From Qipengyuania vulgaris (GTDB lineage: Bacteria; Pseudomonadota; Alphaproteobacteria; Sphingomonadales; Sphingomonadaceae), in NCBI GenBank assembly GCA_000756795.1, contig CCSI01000003.1, positions 417,947 through 481,946 on the forward strand: a stretch of 64,000 bases of DNA, written 5' to 3'. The position numbers and the translations under genes are program-made. Position 1 is the stretch's first letter. Each line of letters begins with the position of its first letter. Of the stretch, positions 7,561 through 15,851 are shown one piece after another. The notes under the pieces are model-generated. The model did no database searches, was not told where the DNA came from, and saw only the letters and a list, made by a program, of their open reading frames with translations.

Positions 7561-8799
7561 TCAGACATCGTCTGCCGAGACCATCTCAACCTTGTCGATT
7601 TCGCCCGTCATTACCGCCACCGTCGTCGCCACCGCGGCATCGCCGCTGACGTTGGTCGTGGTGCGCATCATGTCCATGATCCGGTCGACACCGGCGACGA
7701 AGGCAATTGTTTCGAGCGGGACGCCGACCGCGCCGAAGACCAGCGCCATCATGATGAGGCCGGCGCCCGGGATGCCCGCCGCGCCGACCGCGCCCAAAGT
7801 CGCGAGGATGGAGATGAGGAAATAGTCGCCCATCGACAAATCGACGCCGAAGATCTGCGCGCCGAACAGCGTGGCGAGGCCGAGATACATCGCCGTGCCG
7901 TTCATGTTGATCGTCGCGCCGAGGCTGATGACGAAGCTGGCGACCGAGTTCGACACGCCGAGGTTCCGCTCTGCGCAGCGCAGCGTCACGGGCAGCGTGG
8001 CGTTCGATGAAGCGGTCGAATAGCTCACCGCCATCGCGTCCACGATGCCGCGGAAGAAGTCGCGCACCGGCAGCTTGGCGAGGAACTTGATCATGCTGCC
8101 GTAGATCAGCGCGATGATAAGCAGGCAGCCGAGGTAGTTGAGACCCACCAGCTTGGCGAGGCTGACCAAAGCATCCATGCCGAGCGTGCCGGCCACCCAT
8201 GCCATCAGCGCGAAAACGCCAAAGGGGGTCAGCTCCATCACGATCATCGTGACCTTCTGCATGATGACCGCGCCGCTATCGAAGATCTTCTGGACCGGCT
8301 CGCCGTCCTTGCCCGCCATCAGGATGCCGATGCCGATCAGCAGCGAGAACACAATAAGCGGCAGCACGGCCACATCGGCCATCACCTGCACCGGGCTTTC
8401 GGGCACGATCGAAAGGATCATGTCGACCGCCGTGGTCGGATTGGGTTCGGGCGTCGCGCCTTTCTGGATGGCGCTGGTATCGACGCCTGCTCCGGGCTGG
8501 ACGAAGGTGCCCAGCGCAAGGCCCAGCCACACGGCAATCTGTCCGGTTACGATGAAGAGGATCATCGCCCGCCCGCCGACCGCGCCCAGCTTGCGCAAGT
8601 CGCCGATCGCAGCAACGCCCGCGACGAGGCTGAAGAAGATGAGCGGGACGACCAGCATCTTGATCGACTTGATGAAGAAGTCGCCGATCCACTTGATGCT
8701 TTCCGCCTCGGGGCCCCAAGCATAGCCGGTCAGCACGCCGAGGATGAGCGCAGTCAGCACGCGCTGCCACAGTGGAATTTCGAACCAGACCCTCAGCAT
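7561..8799 (-). CDS. Dicarboxylate/amino acid:cation symporter (DAACS family)
   Basis: A 412-residue inner-membrane symporter of the GltP/DctA family, importing C4-dicarboxylates or acidic amino acids with H+ or Na+. The transport core is recognisable: the serine-rich re-entrant loop STASSNATLP, NMNGTA, and the substrate-binding RTTTNVSGD near the C terminus, with about eight hydrophobic helices before these. Substrate cannot be decided from sequence. It is followed upstream by dapE on the same strand (24-bp gap), which need not imply a shared function. Confidence 0.88.
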   Translation of the reverse strand: MLRVWFEIPLWQRVLTALILGVLTGYAWGPEAESIKWIGDFFIKSIKMLVVPLIFFSLVAGVAAIGDLRKLGAVGGRAMILFIVTGQIAVWLGLALGTFVQPGAGVDTSAIQKGATPEPNPTTAVDMILSIVPESPVQVMADVAVLPLIVFSLLIGIGILMAGKDGEPVQKIFDSGAVIMQKVTMIVMELTPFGVFALMAWVAGTLGMDALVSLAKLVGLNYLGCLLIIALIYGSMIKFLAKLPVRDFFRGIVDAMAVSYSTASSNATLPVTLRCAERNLGVSNSVASFVISLGATINMNGTAMYLGLATLFGAQIFGVDLSMGDYFLISILATLGAVGAAGIPGAGLIMMALVFGAVGVPLETIAFVAGVDRIMDMMRTTTNVSGDAAVATTVAVMTGEIDKVEMVSADDV

Positions 8800-8823
8800 T
8801 GCTGTCCCCTCAGACGTGTTTTC

Positions 8824-9957
8824 TTATGTCAGCGCGTCCTTGGCGATGCGCGCGTAAATGCGGCTTAGCGTGGAAAGGTCCTCGATGGCTACAGCCTCGT
8901 CGCGCTTGTGCATGGTCGCGTTGACGAGGCCGAATTCGATGACCGGACACACGGCGCGCAGGAAGCGGGCGTCCGAAGTGCCGCCGGTGGTGGAGGGTTC
9001 GGGGTCGATGCCCGTCTCGGCCTTCACTGCGCGGGCAATGATGTCGCTGAATTCGCCCGGCGGTGTGAGGAAGGGCTCGCCCGAGATGATGGGTTTCGCG
9101 ACACCGCCATGCTTTTCGGCAATGGCTCCCACCTTCTCGGACAACGAGGCGCCCGAATGGGTGTCGTTGAACCGGATGGAGATGCGCGCCTCGGCTTTCT
9201 CCGGAATGACGTTGTGCGCCATATTGCCGACCTCGAGGTCGGTAATCTCGAGGTTGGAGGGCTGGAACCAGTCATTGCCTTCGTCGAGCACCAGCGCGTC
9301 GAGTTCGGCCAGCATGGCGACCAGCTTGGGGATCGGATTGTCGGCGAGGTGCGGATAGGCGACGTGGCCCTGCGTGCCCTCGACCTCAAGCCAGATATTC
9401 ACCGAGCCGCGCCGCCCGATTTTCATCATGTCGCCAAGGCGGTTGACGCTGGTGGGCTCGCCCACGAGGCACAGGTCGGGCTGGTGGCCCGCCTCGCGCA
9501 TGAAATCGATCAGCGCGCGCGTGCCGTGGAGCGCAGGTCCTTCCTCGTCACCGGTGATGATAAAGCTGATCGTACCCGCATCGGCAGGGACATGCGCCAC
9601 GGCATCGACCATGCAGGCGATCGAGCCCTTCATGTCGACCGCGCCGCGCCCGTAAAGGAATTCACCGCGCACTTCGGGCTCGAACGCGTCCGAGGCCCAG
9701 CCGCCACCGGGCGGTACTACGTCAAGGTGTCCGGCAAAAGCGAAATGCTTCGAACCTTCCGGTCCCTTGCGTATTGCGAACAGGTTTTCGACCGGCGCTT
9801 CGGGCGTGCCATCCGCGCCATCACCGCGGGTGAAGCGCGTCACTTCGAAGCCGAGCGGGGCGAGCATGGCTTCCATGCGGTCGAATACGGAGCCGGTCGC
9901 GGGGGTGACGCTTTCGGCGGCCATCAGGCGCTTGGCGAGTTCCAAAACCTCAGTCAT
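8824..9957 (-). CDS. dapE: Succinyl-diaminopimelate desuccinylase
   Basis: DapE hydrolyses N-succinyl-LL-diaminopimelate in lysine and peptidoglycan-precursor synthesis. The 377-residue M20-family product shows the dinuclear zinc ligands in GHLDVVP, GRGAVDMKG and GDEEGPA, and later GEPTSVN and the GGTSDARF motif typical of DapE. Its length matches the family. It pairs functionally with dapB at 5257. It is divergent from the cupin gene. Confidence 0.94.
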   Translation of the reverse strand: MTEVLELAKRLMAAESVTPATGSVFDRMEAMLAPLGFEVTRFTRGDGADGTPEAPVENLFAIRKGPEGSKHFAFAGHLDVVPPGGGWASDAFEPEVRGEFLYGRGAVDMKGSIACMVDAVAHVPADAGTISFIITGDEEGPALHGTRALIDFMREAGHQPDLCLVGEPTSVNRLGDMMKIGRRGSVNIWLEVEGTQGHVAYPHLADNPIPKLVAMLAELDALVLDEGNDWFQPSNLEITDLEVGNMAHNVIPEKAEARISIRFNDTHSGASLSEKVGAIAEKHGGVAKPIISGEPFLTPPGEFSDIIARAVKAETGIDPEPSTTGGTSDARFLRAVCPVIEFGLVNATMHKRDEAVAIEDLSTLSRIYARIAKDALT

Positions 9958-9986
9958 ATTCGCTCCGCTAGCAGGAAGGACACCGG

Positions 9987-10454
9987 ATGCCCAAGCTCGA
10001 TCTCGATGCCATCCCCCAGACCAATGCCACCGGCTATCCGCCGCCCTTTGACGAGGACGTGGCGGGGCGCAATTATCGCAGGCTGGCGCCGGTGGGCGGG
10101 TTGACGAAACTGGGCGCGAGCCATGTCGTGCTGGATCCCGGCGCCTATTCCTCTCAGCGCCACTGGCACGAAGGCCAGGACGAGTTGGTTGTCATCCTGC
10201 AGGGTGAGGCAATCCTCATCGAGGACGATGGCGAAGTGCCGGTCGGCCCCGGCGATATCCTTGCCTGGCGCGCAGGCGAGAAAAACGGCCACCGGCTCTA
10301 CAACCGCTTCGACATCCCTTGCGTGTTCCTTGCCATCAGCGGCGGCGACCGCGACACGGACCGCGGCGAATATCCCGACATCGACATGGTCTTCACGCCA
10401 GATGGCTATTTCCGGAAGGACGGCACGCCCTACCCGACCAAGCGCGTGCCCTAG
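9987..10454 (+). CDS. Cupin domain-containing protein
   Basis: A 155-residue single-domain cupin. The metal-binding motif 1 (RHWHEGQDELVVILQGEA) and motif 2 (PVGPGDILAW...NGHRLYN) are present, so it probably binds a divalent metal. The reaction is unknown. AGGAAGGACACC precedes the ATG. Its TAG stop shares the CTAG palindrome with the stop of the convergent nuclease gene. Confidence 0.8.
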   Translation: MPKLDLDAIPQTNATGYPPPFDEDVAGRNYRRLAPVGGLTKLGASHVVLDPGAYSSQRHWHEGQDELVVILQGEAILIEDDGEVPVGPGDILAWRAGEKNGHRLYNRFDIPCVFLAISGGDRDTDRGEYPDIDMVFTPDGYFRKDGTPYPTKRVP

Positions 10455-11344
10455 TCGCGCTCCGGCTCGGGCAGCGGTCCCGGTGCGAAGGCCGCATCGA
10501 GATATTCCGCCATGCGAATGCCAGCCTGCGTCACGCGGCGCTGCGAGATGGGGATGGCCCTCTCGATATCTTCCTGCGTCAGCGCCGTTTCGTCGGGCAG
10601 GTCATCGCCTTCGCAGACAGGGCGGTCGAAGGCGTTCGGATAGACAAAATCGCGACTCGTCTGCCAGCTCTCGCGGCCCCAGTCGGCAGGCGTCCCGCCG
10701 CCTAGCTTGACGCGTTCTTCTTCCGTATAGCGGCGCACCAGCGGAACCTCGGCAGAGGTAATCGCACGCTCGGCAAGCGGCCCGTCCCAAATCCAGTGGA
10801 GGTTGAGATCCGGTACGATGCCGTAGTCCGTCTCGACACTATTGCCGCCGCGATCCTCATGGTCGCCCGAATGGAGCGGCATGTGCACGTCGCCGATGAA
10901 ATGCACCATGAAGGCGAGCGCTTCGAGGCGGATGTGCGCGGGCAGGCTCTCGTCGGCGAGCAGTCGCTGGCTGCGCTCGATCTGCGCCGTCACGCAATTG
11001 CCGCCGGAGCAATTGCGGCGCGCATTGTAGGCCTCGCATACGGGCGCGGTTCGGTAATGCCAGGCGGCGGTATATCCCCAGCGCCAGCGGGTCCGGCGCA
11101 CGCAATCGGGCCAAACGCTCGCGTCCTCGATGGTTTCGAGCTTGCACTCGGGTGTCGCCAGCAAGGGTGCTGCGGCAAACAGGCGCTGCATGGAGGCGCG
11201 CGTGTCGTCGCTGATGTTCTCGTCGGCGATTTCCGCGGTCGTGCGATGCGCGAAGAAACCCCACGCATGCGCCTGTGCCGGGAGCAGCGCGAGCAGCGCC
11301 GCGAATGCCGTCAGGAGACGGTTTCGTATTGTTCGATGACCCAT
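10451..11344 (-). CDS. Secreted S1/P1-type nuclease
   Basis: A predicted periplasmic or secreted zinc-dependent single-strand nuclease of 297 residues. A signal peptide (about residues 1-26) ends in AQAHA, and cleavage would expose the N-terminal tryptophan (WGFFAHRTTAEIA) that serves as a zinc ligand in this family. Further metal-site motifs are HFIGDVHMPLHSGDHEDRGGN and LNLHWIWD. The ATG at 11344 has GGAAAACGAAG upstream. It overlaps the 3' end of the GST gene by 34 bp. Confidence 0.85.
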   Translation of the reverse strand: MGHRTIRNRLLTAFAALLALLPAQAHAWGFFAHRTTAEIADENISDDTRASMQRLFAAAPLLATPECKLETIEDASVWPDCVRRTRWRWGYTAAWHYRTAPVCEAYNARRNCSGGNCVTAQIERSQRLLADESLPAHIRLEALAFMVHFIGDVHMPLHSGDHEDRGGNSVETDYGIVPDLNLHWIWDGPLAERAITSAEVPLVRRYTEEERVKLGGGTPADWGRESWQTSRDFVYPNAFDRPVCEGDDLPDETALTQEDIERAIPISQRRVTQAGIRMAEYLDAAFAPGPLPEPERD

Positions 11345-11970
11345 TCTTCGTTTTCCGATGCCTCGATCCATCCCTGCATCCATTCATGCTCCCACACCGC
11401 CTGCATATAGGCGGCGGCGAAGCCGGGGACGGGTATCTGGTAGCTGATGAAGCGGCTGACCACAGGGGCGAAGAAGATGTCCGCCGCGCCGAAGGTGCCG
11501 AAAAGATAGGGGCCGCCGCTGCCGAAACGGCTGCGCGCTTCCGCCCACAGGCCGAGGATGCGCAGGATATCGGCCTTGCATGCCTCGCTCGGCTCGAAAC
11601 CGTCGAAGCGCTTTCTCACATTCATCGGGCATTCGCCGCGCAGCGCCTGGTAGGAGGAATGCATTTCCGCGACCATCGAGCGGGCCATGCCGCGCGCGGT
11701 GTCGTCCTTGGGCCAAAAGCGGTCGCGCCCGACCTTGTCGGCAAGGTATTCGAGCATGGCGAGGCTGTCCCACACCACCGTCTCGCCGTCCCACAGGAGC
11801 GGTACCTTGCCCGAAGAGGGCTGGATTTCTCCGCCCTTGCGGTCGGCCTCCCAATTCTCGCCGAAGAGCGGCACGACAATTTCCTCGAACGAGAGGCCCG
11901 ACTGCTTGGCCGCGAGCCAGCCGCGCAGGGACCAGCTCGAGTAGTTCTTGTTGCCAATGATGATTTTCAT
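11311..11970 (-). CDS. Glutathione S-transferase family protein
   Basis: A 219-residue cytosolic GST-like protein. The thioredoxin-like N-terminal domain starts MKIIIGNKNYSSWSLRGW, includes the cis-Pro GKVPLLWDG and the WDSLAMLEYLADK motif, and is followed by an all-helical domain. AGGGGA precedes the ATG at 11970. Upstream in-frame codons to 12009 lack support. Its substrate is unknown. It is co-directional with and overlaps the S1/P1 nuclease. Confidence 0.87.
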   Translation of the reverse strand: MKIIIGNKNYSSWSLRGWLAAKQSGLSFEEIVVPLFGENWEADRKGGEIQPSSGKVPLLWDGETVVWDSLAMLEYLADKVGRDRFWPKDDTARGMARSMVAEMHSSYQALRGECPMNVRKRFDGFEPSEACKADILRILGLWAEARSRFGSGGPYLFGTFGAADIFFAPVVSRFISYQIPVPGFAAAYMQAVWEHEWMQGWIEASENEEWVIEQYETVS

Positions 11971-12074
11971 GCCAGTCCCCTGCGTGTCCGCGCAGCGGTA
12001 AGGGTTCATTTTCGCGCTGTCGAGCCTGAACGATGCCGCTTTCCGGCGAGCGCCTTTGCAGCTAGACGAACGCC

Positions 12075-12494
12075 ATGAGCCTGCGCCCCTTCCATCTCGC
12101 CTTCCCCGTCCACGACTTGGATGCCGCCCGCACCTTCTATGGCGAGGTGCTCGGCTGCGCGGAGGGGCGGAGCAGCGACTACTGGATAGATTTCGATTTT
12201 CACGGCCACCAGATAGTCGCGCACCAGGCCCCCGGCCTTGTTGCCGACCGTGCGCGGACCAAGGTCGACAGCGAGCACGTGCCGGTTCCCCATTTCGGCC
12301 TCGTGCTGACGATGGATGACTGGCAGGAGATGGCGGACCGGCTGCAGGCTGCGGGCGTGGAGTTCGTCATCGAACCCACCGTGCGCTTCAAGGGCAAACC
12401 GGGCGAACAGGCGACAATGTTCTTCCGCGACCCCAGCGGCAATGCGCTGGAAATGAAGGCTTTCGCCGACGATGCGATGCTGTTTGCGACCTAG
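12075..12494 (+). CDS. VOC (glyoxalase/dioxygenase-fold) family protein
   Basis: A 139-residue VOC-superfamily protein with the paired beta-alpha-beta pattern: FHLAFPVHDLDAARTFYGEVLG at the start, a central HFGLVLTMDDW and the C-terminal FFRDPSGNALEMKAF. The histidine and glutamate positions are compatible with metal binding. Its activity is not determinable. It stands divergent from the GST gene. Confidence 0.82.
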   Translation: MSLRPFHLAFPVHDLDAARTFYGEVLGCAEGRSSDYWIDFDFHGHQIVAHQAPGLVADRARTKVDSEHVPVPHFGLVLTMDDWQEMADRLQAAGVEFVIEPTVRFKGKPGEQATMFFRDPSGNALEMKAFADDAMLFAT

Positions 12495-12566
12495 GCTGAG
12501 ACTGCAAGACTCACAGGCCGCATTCGCGCTCTCCACCTTCAACATGCCTATTATGACGCTACAGTG

Positions 12567-13355
12567 ATGCAAGACACCCGCCCTGCACGATTTTTTCGCC
12601 CCGAGCATGTCGATTTGGAACTCGTCAGCGTGGCGTACCGAGAACGCACCTTCCCTGTCCACATTCACGAGCAATTCGTCATTGGCGCTGTCGAGGCCGG
12701 TGCGGAGATGCTGGAAACGCAGGGCAAGACCTACCTTGTGAGCCTGGGCGACATCATCACGATCAATCCCGATCAGGCACACGCGAACAGCGCGCTTGGC
12801 GACGAGCTCTTGCGTTATCGGGTCTTCTACCTTCCCGAGGCGCTCGTGATTTCCTTTACCGACTGTCCCGGCCTTCGGTTCGCCCGGCCCAAGGCCGAAA
12901 ACCCGTCGGGCGCGGCGCAGCTGATCGAACTCCATCGATGGATGGAAGCAGGAAAAGGCGACAGGCTCGAGCAGGAACTCGCTGTCGCGAAGATCATCGA
13001 TATCGCGTTCGATGCTGCCGGGCGCATGGAACAGACCCCGGAAATGCCGGACAGGATCAATCGCGCTCGCGAATATATACAGGGGCACTTCTGGGAAAAC
13101 TTCGGGCTCGACGAACTGGCCGACGCGGCGGGAGTCTCCAAGTTCCATCTGGCGCGAAGCTTCAGGAAAACTCACGGATTGAGCCCGATTGCATATCGGA
13201 CGCAGCGCCGGATACATGAAGCGAAACGCCTAATCCTTAAAGGACATCCTCTGGCCGATGTGGCGGTAGACCTTGGCTTTGCCGACCAGAGCCATTTCAC
13301 CCGCCAGTTCCAGGCCACCGTGGGTATCTCGCCTTCGCTATACCGGGAGCAATGA
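12567..13355 (+). CDS. AraC-family transcriptional regulator
   Basis: A 262-residue regulator with an N-terminal cupin-like ligand domain (about residues 25-90, HIHEQFVIGAVEAG, GDIITINPDQAH) and two C-terminal HTH motifs (FGLDELADAAGVSKFHLARSF and the second ending DLGFADQSHFTRQFQATVGISPSLYR). The ATG at 12567 directly follows a GTG at 12564 that could also serve. Its target is unknown. The divergently or downstream lying secreted metalloprotein gene is one candidate. Confidence 0.88.
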   Translation: MQDTRPARFFRPEHVDLELVSVAYRERTFPVHIHEQFVIGAVEAGAEMLETQGKTYLVSLGDIITINPDQAHANSALGDELLRYRVFYLPEALVISFTDCPGLRFARPKAENPSGAAQLIELHRWMEAGKGDRLEQELAVAKIIDIAFDAAGRMEQTPEMPDRINRAREYIQGHFWENFGLDELADAAGVSKFHLARSFRKTHGLSPIAYRTQRRIHEAKRLILKGHPLADVAVDLGFADQSHFTRQFQATVGISPSLYREQ

Positions 13356-13418
13356 GGTTCAAGACACCTCGCTTTCACAGCCTTATTCCCTGCTGCGAAG
13401 AAACTCAGGGAACAACGT

Positions 13419-14054
13419 ATGACTACCTTTAAAGCTCTCGCACAGCAGACTGCGCGCTTGACGAATTTCAGGGCGATGCTTGGCGCGCCCCTCCATGCGA
13501 TTGCCGCGTGTGCCTTGCTTGCGTTGCCAGCATCCGCCGGCTCAGCTTCGCAAGCTGCCGATTGCAATCAGCGCCATCAAGAAAGCGCTGCTACAGATCC
13601 CGCCCATAAATTTCTCGAGAAGTATGTCGAGTGGGCCAAGGGCATCGACCGCGAAGGCCTGGAGCGAGGTGCGCGACTGGATGCAACACAGCTCCAATTA
13701 GCCAAGGATGTCGGCATCAAGCATCCCGAGCGGGTCAGGCTGGTGTGGGTGGACGCGGTCCCCTTCCCCATGGAGGACAAGTTCATGCGGACGATCGGGG
13801 AAAGCATAGGGTTTGTCGGCCCGGGCATCGTCAACAACGCCCAGGCCTTCGGCTATGCGATATGGGTGCGGAAGGGTTTTAACCTCGACAGGCCGAACCT
13901 CGCCCATGAATTCGTCCATGTCCGGCAAATCGAACAGAGCGGCGATTTCGGCGGTTTCGTGTCGCGCTACATGCAACAGCTGCAGGAATTCCGGCATGAA
14001 GAAATGCCGATCGAACAGGAAGCTTACGAAGCCAATCGGACTTTCGCGGAGTAA
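13419..14054 (+). CDS. Secreted protein with a zincin-like HExxH motif
   Basis: A 211-residue protein. A hydrophobic stretch at about residues 20-45 ending in PASAGSASQA looks like a signal peptide. The mature part has AHEFVHVRQ (HExxH) and, about 35 residues on, EQEAYEANR, an arrangement seen in small DUF4157-like metallopeptidase domains. Whether it is catalytically active is unknown. It is 63 bp downstream of the AraC gene on the same strand. Confidence 0.6.
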   Translation: MTTFKALAQQTARLTNFRAMLGAPLHAIAACALLALPASAGSASQAADCNQRHQESAATDPAHKFLEKYVEWAKGIDREGLERGARLDATQLQLAKDVGIKHPERVRLVWVDAVPFPMEDKFMRTIGESIGFVGPGIVNNAQAFGYAIWVRKGFNLDRPNLAHEFVHVRQIEQSGDFGGFVSRYMQQLQEFRHEEMPIEQEAYEANRTFAE

Positions 14055-14055
14055 G

Positions 14056-14160
14056 TCACGCTTGGGTCGGGGGCTGAGCGCCAGCGTACTGCATTGGCGC
14101 CGCCCTCAGCTCCCCGCTCCCCATACCCTTATCGCTCCAAGTCACGTGGACCTGACGATA
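14056..14160 (-). pseudogene. Decayed duplicate of the 3' end of engB
   Basis: The plus strand at about 14079-14160 aligns without gaps to 15203-15284, the 3' end of engB (constant offset 1124). In the best 40 bases (14121-14160) 33 are identical, including gtcacgtgga. On the minus strand it reads VHVTWSDKGMGSGELRAA against IHVTSSEKGMGIGELRAA in EngB, followed by a stop at 14056. Nothing upstream in this frame resembles EngB, so it is a fragment and not a gene. Confidence 0.7.
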
Positions 14161-14195
14161 CGACATTGTTCGCGCCTTGAGTTGCTTGAACGGTG

Positions 14196-15137
14196 TTACT
14201 CTGCGCCGCGCCAGTCGGGACCGTAGACGGCAAACCCGCGCTGCTCGAGCTGGTCGAGCACGCCGCCACTTTCGGCAAGAACGCGCAGCGGCACGACAGC
14301 GAGCGTTACACCTTTTTCCTGCGCTGCTTCGGCGAGCATGCCGGTCCACTGGTCACGGATTTCAGTCCCGATATCGTCATCCGCCCACGGCCAGCATGTG
14401 CCGAGCGCGATTTCGAGCGGGTTGTCCATCACCGCTTTTATCTTGAAACTCCGCCAGGCCTCTCCGCGTGCCTCGATAATTGTCTGGCCCGCTTCGGTCG
14501 CCGCCATCGCGGCTTCGAGACAGGGTATGTGACTTGCAGGGTCGGCCTCGGCCAAGTCGTCGAGCAGGTCCTCGCCGCGGAAGCGTTCGGGCCGCAAGAC
14601 CGGAATGTCGGCGCGCTTCGCTGCCTTCTTCACGATGTCGGTCGGGTCCTTCGTCGTGTCATCATCGAAATCGAGCCGCCTTGCCAGAAGGTCGAAAGAC
14701 GTCATCAGGAAGCTTCGCCGGTCGTAATCGATGTCATATTGCGCTTCAAGACGGGCCAGCCTGTCGCGCTGTTCGGTCGACAGATACTGCGCCGCAGTCG
14801 TACCGTCGGGCAGCTTGGTTATCTTTCCGCCTGCGAAAATCATCCGGAAGATGTCTCCGGCCGAAAACTTCGGCTTTGCGCGGAGGATGACCCGGTCGGC
14901 TTCGGCGGCAGCCTCTTCGAGCATGTCGGGCTGCCATGGAGTAATTTTCGGCACACCGGCAATCTCGCCCACGAGGAGGACGGTGCCGGTGGGCGTGTCG
15001 ATGGTCCACATGGGGGCGCCCGACCGTTTGGCGGTGACGACGATTTCATTCTCAGGTGACGGCACCTGCGATGCTGCCGCGACAGGCCACAAGATGGCAG
15101 AGGCAAGGGCAGCAGCGGCGAATGTCTTGAATTGCAT
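14196..15137 (-). CDS. TraB/GumN family protein
   Basis: A 313-residue protein with an N-terminal signal peptide (cleavage near VAAASQ). The mature part matches the TraB/GumN pattern: PMWTIDTPTGTVLLVGEIAGVP, a conserved helical middle and the C-terminal GVTLAVVPLRVLAESGGVLDQL. Its function is unknown (a proposed protease-like fold for the wider family). It sits between intact engB and a decayed engB fragment. Confidence 0.78.
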   Translation of the reverse strand: MQFKTFAAAALASAILWPVAAASQVPSPENEIVVTAKRSGAPMWTIDTPTGTVLLVGEIAGVPKITPWQPDMLEEAAAEADRVILRAKPKFSAGDIFRMIFAGGKITKLPDGTTAAQYLSTEQRDRLARLEAQYDIDYDRRSFLMTSFDLLARRLDFDDDTTKDPTDIVKKAAKRADIPVLRPERFRGEDLLDDLAEADPASHIPCLEAAMAATEAGQTIIEARGEAWRSFKIKAVMDNPLEIALGTCWPWADDDIGTEIRDQWTGMLAEAAQEKGVTLAVVPLRVLAESGGVLDQLEQRGFAVYGPDWRGAE

Positions 15138-15197
15138 GCACGCCGCTCTAGCGCGTCCAGATAGACGGCTTGTGAATGACGCGCTTGTGCGCGGAAG

Positions 15198-15851
15198 CTA
15201 GATGCCCGCGTCCATCAGCAAGGCTGCCCGCAGTTCGCCGATGCCCATGCCCTTCTCGCTCGAAGTCACGTGGATCTTCGGATAGGCGGCTACGTGTTTC
15301 TTCGCTTCGGCCTCGACTGCGGCGACGGTCTTTTCCAACTCGCTCGCCTTGATCTTGTCGGCCTTGGTCATGACCACGCGGTAGCCCACAGCAGCCTCGT
15401 CGAGCATTTTCATCATCTCGCGGTCGACGTCTTTCAGCCCGTGGCGGCTGTCGACCAGAACGAGGTTGCGCACCAGCACCTGCCGCCCGCGCAAATAGGT
15501 CTTCACGAGGTTCTTCCACTTCTCGACGACCTTCACCGGTGCTTTGGCAAAGCCATAGCCGGGCATGTCGACAAGGCGGAACTGGGTCGGCTCGCCCACT
15601 TCGAAGAAGTTGAGTTCCTGAGTGCGGCCCGGCGTCACCGAGGCGCGCGCGATTTTCTTTCGCCCAGTGAGCGCATTCAACAGCGAGCTCTTGCCCACGT
15701 TCGAACGCCCCGCGAAGGCGATCTCGGGCACGGTGGGCTCGGGCAGGAATTTGAGCTGCGGGGCCGAGAGGAGGAACTCCACCCGGCCGGAGAACAGCTT
15801 GTTCGCACGCCGCTCCAGCTGGGCCAGTTCGGCGGCTTCTTCCTCGGTCAT
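15198..15851 (-). CDS. engB: Ribosome biogenesis GTP-binding protein EngB/YsxC
   Basis: An essential small GTPase linked to 50S assembly and division. The 217-residue product has G1 GRSNVGKSSLLNALTG, the switch region TPGRTQELNFF, G3 DMPGYGFA and G4 TKADKI. The ATG at 15851 overlaps the yidC stop (ATGA), giving the order rpmH-rnpA-yidD-yidC-engB. The last ~28 codons have a decayed copy at 14056-14160. Confidence 0.95.
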   Translation of the reverse strand: MTEEEAAELAQLERRANKLFSGRVEFLLSAPQLKFLPEPTVPEIAFAGRSNVGKSSLLNALTGRKKIARASVTPGRTQELNFFEVGEPTQFRLVDMPGYGFAKAPVKVVEKWKNLVKTYLRGRQVLVRNLVLVDSRHGLKDVDREMMKMLDEAAVGYRVVMTKADKIKASELEKTVAAVEAEAKKHVAAYPKIHVTSSEKGMGIGELRAALLMDAGI

